Below, in pieces: positions 57,912 to 64,000 of a stretch of DNA of 64,000 nt. Each line of letters starts with the position of its first letter. The first letter of the stretch is position 1. The stretch is from Actinomadura luteofluorescens. GTDB taxonomy: Bacteria; Actinomycetota; Actinomycetes; Streptosporangiales; Streptosporangiaceae. The stretch spans positions 4,712,001 to 4,776,000 of the forward strand of contig NZ_JACCBA010000001.1 of the NCBI RefSeq assembly GCF_013409365.1, in the 5' to 3' direction. The translations under genes and the position numbers were made by a program. The notes beneath the pieces are model-generated. The model searched no databases and was not told the origin of the DNA. It saw nothing but the letters and a program-made list of their open reading frames with translations.

Positions 57912-58703
57912 ATGACGGAGATCGACGGGATGGGTACCGAGCGGGCGACCTGTGTGCTCGCCCCGAACCCGTCCGCCATGACCCTGGACGGCACCAACAC
58001 CTGGATCATCGCCGAGCCCGGTGCCGCCGAGGCCGTCGTCGTCGACCCCGGGCCGAAGGACGGCGAGCACCTGCGGCGCGTCCTGGAGACGGTGGAGGCG
58101 CAGGGGCGGCGGGTCGGTCTCGTCCTGCTCACGCACGGGCACCCGGACCACTCCGCGGGCGCCGGGAAGTTCGCGAGGATGGCGGGCGGCGGGGTCGCGG
58201 TGCGGGCGCTGGACCCCCGGCACCGGCTCGGCGCCGAGGGCCTCGCGGAGGGCGACGTCGTCACCACGGGCGGCCTGGAGCTGCGGATCATGGAGACGCC
58301 GGGGCACAGCGACGACTCGCTGACGTTCTGGCTTCCGGCCGACGGCGCCGTCCTCACCGGCGACACCGTCCTCGGGTACGGGACGACCGTGCTGGAGGGG
58401 AGGCTCGGCGACTACCTCGGCTCGCTCGACCGGCTCCGCCGGTTCTCCGCCGACCGGGGCGCCGCGACGATCCTCCCCGGTCACGGGCCCAAGCTGGACG
58501 ACCCCATCGCCGTCCTCGACCACTACATCGACCACCGCCGCGAGCGCCTCGCCCAGGTCGAGGCCGCGGTCGCCGCGGGCGCCCGCACCGCCCGGGAGGT
58601 CGTCGAGCGCGTCTACGCCGACGTGGACAAGGCCCTGTGGCCCGCGGCCGAGTGGTCGGTCCAGTCCCAGCTCGACTACCTCGCCGAGCGCGGGACCGGC
58701 TGA
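57912..58703 (+). CDS. MBL-fold metallo-hydrolase
   Basis: 263 aa. The metal-binding motif LLTHGHPDHSAGAGKF (HxHxDH), TPGHSDDSLTFW, LTGDTVLG and ILPGHGPK mark the beta-lactamase superfamily; it resembles LACTB2-like RNases and glyoxalase II-like hydrolases (NTWIIAE at the N-terminus). ATG 57912 has AGGGGAC upstream. A longer in-frame start would add an Arg-rich stretch (RRRVPLSQAVLWRLAG) of doubtful status. It is followed by the convergent crp gene. Confidence 0.85.
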   Translation: MTEIDGMGTERATCVLAPNPSAMTLDGTNTWIIAEPGAAEAVVVDPGPKDGEHLRRVLETVEAQGRRVGLVLLTHGHPDHSAGAGKFARMAGGGVAVRALDPRHRLGAEGLAEGDVVTTGGLELRIMETPGHSDDSLTFWLPADGAVLTGDTVLGYGTTVLEGRLGDYLGSLDRLRRFSADRGAATILPGHGPKLDDPIAVLDHYIDHRRERLAQVEAAVAAGARTAREVVERVYADVDKALWPAAEWSVQSQLDYLAERGTG

Positions 58704-58709
58704 CTCCCC

Positions 58710-59396
58710 CTACTTCGAGCGCTTGCGGAGCCGCTCGATGTCGAGGATCACCACGGCGCGGGCCTCGATGCGCAGCCAGTTGCGCTGGGCGAAGTCGGCG
58801 AGGGCCTTGTTGACCGTCTCGCGGGACGCGCCGACGAGCTGCGCCAGCTCCTCCTGGGTGAGGTCGTGGTGGACGTGCAGGCCCGCCTCCGACGGCTGGC
58901 CGAAGCGCTCCGCGAGGTCGAGCAGCGCCTTGGCGACGCGTCCGGGCACGTCGGTGAAGACCAGGTCGGCCATCACGTCGTTGGTCTTGCGGAGCCGCTG
59001 CGCGAGGGCGCGGAGCAGCTGCACGGCGACCTCGGGGTGGCCGGTGAGCCAGGGCCGCAGGTCGTCGTGGCCGAGCCCGGCGAGGCGGCACTCGGTGACC
59101 GCGATGGCGCTGGCGGTGCGGGGGCGCGGGTCGAACAGCGACAGCTCGCCGAACATCTCGCTCGGGCCGAGCACGCTCAGCAGGTTCTCGCGCCCGTCCG
59201 GCGCCGTGCGGGTCAGCTTGATCTTTCCTTCGAGGACGACGTAGAGCCGGTCCCCGGTCTCGCCCTCGTTGAACAGCGTCTGTCCGCGGGCGAGACGCAC
59301 CTCGGTCACGTTGGCGCGCAGCGCCTTGGCACCCTGCTCGTCGAGAGCCTCGAAGAGCGGGGCTCTGCTCAGAACGTCCACGTCGCGATCGGTCAC
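58710..59396 (-). CDS. crp: Crp/Fnr-family global regulator
   Basis: 228 aa from GTG 59396 (GAGGAGG upstream). The cNMP-binding domain LFNEGETGDRLYVVLEGKIK and FGELSLFDPRPRTASAIAV (the cyclic-nucleotide pocket) precede a C-terminal HTH LTQEELAQLVGASRETVNKA. It matches actinobacterial Crp, the cAMP-binding regulator of germination, carbon and antibiotic genes. Its place after the MBL gene is the same as in Streptomyces. Inverted repeats upstream (59432-59453) may be autoregulatory. Confidence 0.92.
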   Translation of the reverse strand: MTDRDVDVLSRAPLFEALDEQGAKALRANVTEVRLARGQTLFNEGETGDRLYVVLEGKIKLTRTAPDGRENLLSVLGPSEMFGELSLFDPRPRTASAIAVTECRLAGLGHDDLRPWLTGHPEVAVQLLRALAQRLRKTNDVMADLVFTDVPGRVAKALLDLAERFGQPSEAGLHVHHDLTQEELAQLVGASRETVNKALADFAQRNWLRIEARAVVILDIERLRKRSK

Positions 59397-59431
59397 GCTA
59401 TTCCTCCTCGAACACCTACTTGCCTAGTGTG

Positions 59432-59453
59432 ACGTACGTCCCACCGCGTACGT
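59432..59453. promoter_or_regulatory. Inverted repeat upstream of crp
   Basis: ACGTACG (59432-59438) and CGTACGT (59447-59453), perfect arms 8 bases apart, 36 bases before the crp start. It does not match the classical TGTGA-N6-TCACA site, but the place fits an operator. Confidence 0.45.
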
Positions 59454-59627
59454 GAAGGCAGGGTCACGGCGCGCCGAAACGCGGGACCAGGGGTGATCCG
59501 TCCCGGGGGGCGGCCGCGGTCCCGTTCGCCCAGTGTACGGACCGCCGGGTGAATGCCGTCACACCGGTCTCATCGCCCGTTACGGGATGGCCCGGGCAGG
59601 GTAGCGCCCGTGCCCTAACCTGAGCGG

Positions 59628-60302
59628 ATGCAGAGGTCCGAGCCCGAGCCCACCCCGCGCCGCCTCCCCAGGGGGCGCCACGCGCTGTCGCGCGCGGAGG
59701 TCGAGCGGGTGCACCGCGACCGCCTGTGCGGCGCCATGGCCCAGGCGATGGCGGAGAAGGGGTTCGTCGGGACGTCGGTGGAGGACGTCCTGAAACGGGC
59801 CAGGGTGTCACGGCAGAGCTTCTACGCGCTGTTCACGTCCAAGCTCGACTGCTTCATGGCCGCCTTCGACCAGGCGGGCCTGCTGCTGTACCTCCAGCTG
59901 GAGGAGGCGATGCAGGGCGAGGGCGACGCCCCCGGGCAGGGGCCGGCGCAGGGCGAGGGCGACGCGGGCGAACGGTTCGAGCGCGTCATGACCGCCTACC
60001 TGGAGGCGCTGGCGGCCGAACCGGCGTACGCGCGGCTGTTCCTGGTGGAGGTGTTCGCGGCGGGCCCGGAGGCGGTCCGGCGGCGGACGCGCGTCCAGCG
60101 CGATCTCGCGGCGAGCCTCGCCGACCTCATGGGCGTGACGGGCGACGCCGGCCGGTTCGCGTGCGAGGTGATCGTGGCGGCGGTGAGCTCGATGGTGACT
60201 CCGGCCATCGCGGCGGGCGACATGGAGGCGCTGCGCGCGATCAGGGCCCCGGTCATCGAGCACGTGCGGCTCCTGCTGCGCTCGGGGGTCATGGACGGCT
60301 GA
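59628..60302 (+). CDS. TetR-family regulator
   Basis: 224 aa. The N-terminal HTH is seen in MAQAMAEKGFVGTSVEDVLK, RARVSRQSFYALFTSKLDCF, the typical TetR turn. The ligand-binding C-terminal half has a short acidic Gly/Gln linker with two near-repeats (QGEGDAP, QGEGDAG) at about residue 96. It overlaps the end of the convergent esterase gene by 14 bases. Target unknown. Confidence 0.83.
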   Translation: MQRSEPEPTPRRLPRGRHALSRAEVERVHRDRLCGAMAQAMAEKGFVGTSVEDVLKRARVSRQSFYALFTSKLDCFMAAFDQAGLLLYLQLEEAMQGEGDAPGQGPAQGEGDAGERFERVMTAYLEALAAEPAYARLFLVEVFAAGPEAVRRRTRVQRDLAASLADLMGVTGDAGRFACEVIVAAVSSMVTPAIAAGDMEALRAIRAPVIEHVRLLLRSGVMDG

Positions 60303-61653
60303 TCGTGACCAGCGTGGTCGTGGTGCCGCGTGCGGGCGGCATTGTGAAGGTGAGCCGCCCGGACGGGCCGGCGGCGGTTCTGAAGGCCGTGCGCGTCCTC
60401 CCGCGCGTTACAGCGATGACGACGCGTGTGCCGGGACGGTAGGACGCGGGGGTCGTGACGGTGGCGGTACCGGCGGCGCGCAGGGCGAACCCGGTGGCGG
60501 AGGCGTCCGTCAGCGCGCTGAACCGCCGCGCCTTCGACGGCTTGAGCGAGACCGTCCAGCCCCACTGCGTCCAGGCCGGGTCGGCCGACAGGTAGGAGAC
60601 CTTCGCGGGCGGGCGCGGCGGGGCGGCGAAGGTCCGCATCAGCGGGCCGATGTGCCGCCGCAGGTCGCGGGCCCAGTACGGGAACGTGTGGGTGCCGAGC
60701 ACGTAGTCGTCGTAGTGGCTGGGGATCTCCAGCGCGTCCAGCCGCCGGTGGAAGCTGACGGTGGAGGCGTGCGTGAGGGCCTCGATGCCCATCGCGGCCG
60801 GGTCGGGGACGGGCGGGTCGAGCGGGCCCGGGACGCCGGTGGCGGTGTGGAGCGCGAGCCGCATCCCGCGCAGGTTGGGCGCGAGGGTCGCCGGGTCGTG
60901 GCCGCGCCAGTTGATCGCGTTCCCGAGCCGGGAACCGAAGATCGCGTCGGGGTGCACGCCGTCGCCGGCGGCCGCGACGTAGGACACGACGCCGGTCGCG
61001 CCGACGGAGACGATCGGGTCGTGAGCGATGTCGGGCGCGCCTGAGAACGAGGCGGCGGACACGAAGAGCTCGGGATGGCGGGCGGCGTAGCTCATCGCCC
61101 CGAAGCCGCCCTGCGACAGACCCGCGATGGCCCGGCCCTCCCGCCCTGGAACGGTGCGCAGGTTCCGGTCGATCCAGGGGATGAGCTGGTTGACGTGGAA
61201 GGTCTCCCACCTGGAGGGCCCGAGCCGGGTGCGCGGGTCGGCCCAGTCGGTGTACCAGCCGCCGCCGTTGCCGTCGAAGCCCCCGTCCGGCATGACGGTG
61301 ATCAGCGGCCGTCCGGCGGTGGTCCGCTCGGCGTCGCCGCGGTCGACCCAGTCGGAGGCGCGCCCGGACGTCCCGTGGAACAGGTACAGGACGGGGAACC
61401 GGGCGCGGGGACCGCGGTCGTAGCCGGTCGGCAGCAGGACGCGCACGTCGACGGCCCGCCCCAGTGCGGCCGTGCTGACGCGCAGCGCGTACTGGCGGTC
61501 GTCGACGCGCCGCACGTTCACGACGTGGACGCCGCCGGCGTCGGTGAAGCGGACCGCCCGTCCGGCCGGCCCGCCGGCCGCGTGGGCCGGGGCGGCGAGT
61601 CCCGCGGAGGTCGTGGCGAGGGTCAGGGTGATCGCGAGGGCTCGGGTGCGCAT
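60289..61653 (-). CDS. Secreted alpha/beta-hydrolase esterase, antigen 85/FrsA-like
   Basis: 454 aa. A signal peptide (MRTRALAITLTLATTSAGLA, then APAHAA) precedes a hydrolase domain with VLYLFHGTSGRASDW (oxyanion), ITVMPDGGFDGNGGGWYTDW, AIAGLSQGGFGAMSY (nucleophile Ser) and THTFPYWARDLRRH (catalytic His). The second half is beta-rich (about 350-454). It resembles mycolyltransferase/esterase D-type proteins (antigen 85 family) that act on cell-surface esters. ATG 61653 has GAGGAGT upstream. It is the third gene of a minus-strand set with the CMD and SDR genes. Confidence 0.83.
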   Translation of the reverse strand: MRTRALAITLTLATTSAGLAAPAHAAGGPAGRAVRFTDAGGVHVVNVRRVDDRQYALRVSTAALGRAVDVRVLLPTGYDRGPRARFPVLYLFHGTSGRASDWVDRGDAERTTAGRPLITVMPDGGFDGNGGGWYTDWADPRTRLGPSRWETFHVNQLIPWIDRNLRTVPGREGRAIAGLSQGGFGAMSYAARHPELFVSAASFSGAPDIAHDPIVSVGATGVVSYVAAAGDGVHPDAIFGSRLGNAINWRGHDPATLAPNLRGMRLALHTATGVPGPLDPPVPDPAAMGIEALTHASTVSFHRRLDALEIPSHYDDYVLGTHTFPYWARDLRRHIGPLMRTFAAPPRPPAKVSYLSADPAWTQWGWTVSLKPSKARRFSALTDASATGFALRAAGTATVTTPASYRPGTRVVIAVTRGRTRTAFRTAAGPSGRLTFTMPPARGTTTTLVTISRP

Positions 61654-61676
61654 GGGGGACTCCTCGGACGTGCCGG

Positions 61677-62234
61677 TCAGCGGCCTCCGGCGGGGCGGCG
61701 GGGCCGGTCGGGCTGGACGCGCAGCGTCGTGATCACGGTCGCGAGCATCGCGTAGTGGGCGGCGAGCATGGTCAGCTCGACGCACTCGGCCTCGGTGAGG
61801 TGGGTGCGCAGCCGCGTCCAGGTCTCGTCGTCCAGGTCCTGCTCGGCGTGGAGGCGGTCGGCGGCGGTGAGGATCGCGCGCTCGCGCGGCGTCCACCCGC
61901 CGGCGTCCGGGCCGGCCTTGAGGCGTTCCACGTCCGGCTCGCGCACGCCCGCGCGGCGCGCGAGCCGGACGTGGTGGCCGAACTCGTAGCGGCAGTCGCG
62001 CAGGTGGGCGACGCGCAGGATCACCAGTTCGGTGTCGCGGCGCGGCAGGGTGCCGCCGGGCATGAGGTGTCCGGCGAACCACAGCCAGCCGCGGAACAGC
62101 CCGCGGCGCCGCGCCAGGGTCAGGAACAGGTTCGGCGGCCCGGTCCCGGCGGCCCGGCCCGCGGCGCGGCAGGCGAGCCAGTTGACCACCCCCACCTCGC
62201 GGATCCCGCCGGGAGTGGCGCGGGGCGCCGTCAC
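61677..62234 (-). CDS. Carboxymuconolactone decarboxylase (AhpD-like) family protein
   Basis: 185 aa from GTG 62234. The CMD motif is in ELVILRVAHLRDCRYEFGHH with VRLARRAGV, one Cys (not the CxxC of AhpD), so it is more like decarboxylases than peroxidase partners. The segment TAAELHAE-like DRLHAEQDLDDETWTRLRTH follows. It overlaps the SDR stop (GTGA) and lies just upstream of the esterase gene, so a small operon is likely. Reaction unknown. Confidence 0.8.
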   Translation of the reverse strand: MTAPRATPGGIREVGVVNWLACRAAGRAAGTGPPNLFLTLARRRGLFRGWLWFAGHLMPGGTLPRRDTELVILRVAHLRDCRYEFGHHVRLARRAGVREPDVERLKAGPDAGGWTPRERAILTAADRLHAEQDLDDETWTRLRTHLTEAECVELTMLAAHYAMLATVITTLRVQPDRPRRPAGGR

Positions 62235-63112
62235 CGCTCGGGATCCGGCTGCGGCGTGGTCAGTTCGACCGGCTCGTTCCTGGCGACCTCCAGGATGTCG
62301 CGCAGCCCGCGCTGGACGGCGCGGTCGGCGACCGGCTGCACGGCCATCCGGGCCGGCAGGACGGCGCCCACCCACCAGGGGGCGACGATCCGCCGGGACC
62401 GGCGGGCGATCCCGCGTTCGAGCGCGCCGATCCCCACCTCCAGCGGCGTGACGCCGAAGATCATGCTGCTCCGGGGGGTCGCCTCCATCATGGCGGACGC
62501 GGCCTCGGTGCCGAATCCGCGGCGCGTCATGTCGGTGTCGAGCTCGGCGAAGTACGCGACGCCGGCCTTGGCGCCCCACGGGCGCAGTTCGGCCCGCAGC
62601 GTGTTGCCCAGCGCCTCCACCGCGGCCTTGGACGCGCTGTAGGCGCCCAGGAGGGGCGCGTTGACGGCCGCGGCCAGGGAGGACACGGCCAGAGCGTAAC
62701 CGCGCTCATGGCTGACGTGGGGCCCGGCAGCGCGAAGCGTGTTGTAGACGCCCAGCACGTTGACCCGCAGGCTCTGCTCCATGACGGACGGGTCGCCGCC
62801 AAGGACCGGCATCTGCGCGGCCACGCCGGCGTTGGCGACGACCACGTCCAGGCCGCCCAGCTCCTGGACGGCGCTGCCGACGACGTCCTCGACCGTGCCG
62901 CGGTCGGTGACGTCGCACGTCCACCAGGGCGCCGTTCCGCAGGCGGCGGCGACGTCCGAGAGGAGTTCGGGCTCCAGCCCGGCGAGCGCCACGCGCGCGC
63001 CGCGTTCGTGCAGCCGGGCGGCGAGCGCCGCACCGATGCCCCGAGCGGCGCCGGTGATCAGCACGCGCCGTCCGGCGAGGGTCGCCGTCCACCGGGAGGA
63101 GTCCAGTTTCAT
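62231..63112 (-). CDS. Short-chain dehydrogenase/reductase
   Basis: 293 aa. GAARGIGAALA is the TGxxxGxG cofactor loop, DVTDRGTV and VVANAGVAAQMPVL (NAG) follow, and the catalytic YSASK (Tyr-x-x-x-Lys) is in LGAYSASKAAVEALG. It is a classical NAD(P)-dependent SDR with a C-terminal hydrophobic patch (VAPWWVGAVLPARMAVQPVA) suggesting lipid or membrane contact. First gene of the SDR-CMD-esterase set. Confidence 0.88.
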   Translation of the reverse strand: MKLDSSRWTATLAGRRVLITGAARGIGAALAARLHERGARVALAGLEPELLSDVAAACGTAPWWTCDVTDRGTVEDVVGSAVQELGGLDVVVANAGVAAQMPVLGGDPSVMEQSLRVNVLGVYNTLRAAGPHVSHERGYALAVSSLAAAVNAPLLGAYSASKAAVEALGNTLRAELRPWGAKAGVAYFAELDTDMTRRGFGTEAASAMMEATPRSSMIFGVTPLEVGIGALERGIARRSRRIVAPWWVGAVLPARMAVQPVADRAVQRGLRDILEVARNEPVELTTPQPDPER

Positions 63113-63260
63113 GCGGTGACCCTAACATTGGGGAACAGGCTTGTCTTTTTAAGATTGCCCACAAATCCCCGTAATCCGGACGCGGGTGCGGTGTCTACTC
63201 CTTCGGTGAGCAAGCGACCTCCGAAGGTTGTGGTGAGATGCGGGCCTTGGGTTGGATGGC

Positions 63261-64000
63261 GTGGTGGTAGCGGGCGTGGGGACGCGGCCGGACGCCGACC
63301 TTCTGGCGGCCGCCGCGGAGGGCGACGAGGAGGCCTCGGACGAGCTGTTCCGGCGGCACCACACGGCGGTCCTGCGGTACGCACGCGGGCTGGTCCGCGA
63401 CCAGCACCTCGCCGAGGACCTGACGAGCGAGGCGTTCACCCGCACGTTCGCGGCGATGCGCCAGGGCGGCGGACCCCGCGACGCCTGCCGGCCCTACCTG
63501 TACACGGTCGTGCGCAACACGGCCACCGACTGGGCGCGCGGCGCCCGCCGCACCGTCGTGACCGACGAGGTCGCCGAGTGGGCGTCGGACTCCGAGGACG
63601 AGCCACCGGACGTCGACGAACTGGACGCGCTCGTCCGCGCCTTCCGGTCGCTGCCCGAACGGTGGCAGACCGTCCTCTGGTACACGGTCATCGAGGACGA
63701 GCCCGTCGGGCAGGTCGCGGAGCTGCTCGGCATGGAGAAGGGCGCGGTCTCCCAGCTCGCGTTCCGCGCGCGGGAGGGGCTGCGGCAGGCGTTCCTCGTC
63801 GCCGGCTCGGGGGGACGTCCGGAATGCGCGGAGTTCACCGCCCAGCTCGCCGCGAGCGTCCGCCGTCCCGGCCGCCGGCGCAGCCGTGCCCTGCGACAGC
63901 ACCTTGAGTCCTGCGAGGAGTGCCGACGGGCCGCCAGGGAGATGGCCGATCTCAACGGGCGGCTGCGGCGCGCCCTGCCGATCGGCGCCGTCCTGCTGGG
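63261..64000 (+). CDS. ECF-type sigma factor with zinc-finger tail (cut by window edge)
   Basis: The first 246 codons are in the window. Region 2: DELFRRHHTAVLRYARGLVR with AEDLTSEAFTRTFAAMR; region 4: RSLPERWQTVLWYTVIEDEP, VGQVAELLGMEKGAVSQLAF, an ECF-type HTH. A zinc-finger-like HLESCEECRRAAREM follows inside the same chain, so sigma and anti-sigma-like zinc parts are fused. Start options: GTG 63261, 63264 or 63276. The 3' end lies outside the window. It probably controls stress or developmental genes. Confidence 0.83.
   Translation, partial: MVVAGVGTRPDADLLAAAAEGDEEASDELFRRHHTAVLRYARGLVRDQHLAEDLTSEAFTRTFAAMRQGGGPRDACRPYLYTVVRNTATDWARGARRTVVTDEVAEWASDSEDEPPDVDELDALVRAFRSLPERWQTVLWYTVIEDEPVGQVAELLGMEKGAVSQLAFRAREGLRQAFLVAGSGGRPECAEFTAQLAASVRRPGRRRSRALRQHLESCEECRRAAREMADLNGRLRRALPIGAVLL

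Noticed and set aside
1..64000. CRISPR arrays, rRNA genes, polyketide or NRPS clusters
   Set aside because: No spaced direct repeats of CRISPR type, no rRNA-like stretches and no assembly-line domains were seen.

Overview
The window is high-GC DNA with actinomycete genes: a WhiB/WblA regulator, a PASTA-type penicillin-binding protein, a SARP regulator, paired XRE/DUF397 proteins and many GTG starts with GGAGG ribosome sites. The order PBP - wblA - two ArsA-type ATPases - DUF4177 - RidA - NUDIX - MBL - crp matches the wblA/crp neighbourhood known from Streptomyces and, in part, the mycobacterial ponA2/whiB4 region. A Thermomonosporaceae/Actinomadura-like host is plausible, but the family is a guess.

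Layout. (1) 1-9.5 kb, ordinary chromosome: start of a methionyl-tRNA synthetase gene behind what looks like a methionine-codon attenuator, a SARP regulator, an alpha/beta hydrolase, an amidase, a secreted lipase, an NAD-binding protein, a 42-aa membrane peptide, an 80-aa membrane protein, a phosphorothioate-DNA-binding (SBD-type) HNH endonuclease, a kinase-like ATPase and a GNAT acetyltransferase. (2) 9.7-44.05 kb, an integrated mobile element. It is bracketed by a 26-bp near-repeat (24/26 identical) of the anticodon/variable/T-arm part of tRNA-Pro(CGG), whose complete copy is at 44004-44077. A tyrosine integrase lies just inside the left end. The element carries mobC, a MOBP-type relaxase and an excisionase-like protein, so it looks mobilisable.

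Cargo of the element. First comes a sigma-like protein plus a cyclase-like/LuxR-type regulator. Next is a cluster with an XRE-peptide deformylase fusion, a frameshifted NUDIX, a Gfo/Idh/MocA oxidoreductase, a DegT/StrS aminotransferase and a second NUDIX. Then come XRE/DUF397/anti-sigma genes. Last is a full DNA phosphorothioation locus: an associated methyltransferase, dndA divergent from dndBCDE, and then, past an IS701 remnant and a frameshifted IS982-type element, a lower-GC module with a PLD-nuclease/helicase restriction protein, a 61-aa protein, a second SMC/DndD-like ATPase and a dnd-associated protein 4. (3) 44.1-64 kb, chromosome again: methyltransferase, metallophosphoesterase, YqeY, PBP, wblA, ArsA-type ATPases with a 31-aa ORF coupled between them, SPFH protein, MFS/MarR and oxidoreductase/HxlR pairs, DUF4177, RidA, NUDIX, MBL, crp, then TetR, a secreted esterase, a CMD-family protein, an SDR and the start of a sigma factor.

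How the parts work together. DndA mobilises sulfur, DndC/D/E insert it into the DNA backbone, DndB probably regulates the locus, and the helicase/ATPase module probably restricts unmodified DNA. The SBD-HNH enzyme about 2 kb outside the element belongs to a family that cuts phosphorothioated DNA, so the genome appears to hold both a sulfur-modification system and an enzyme expected to attack it.
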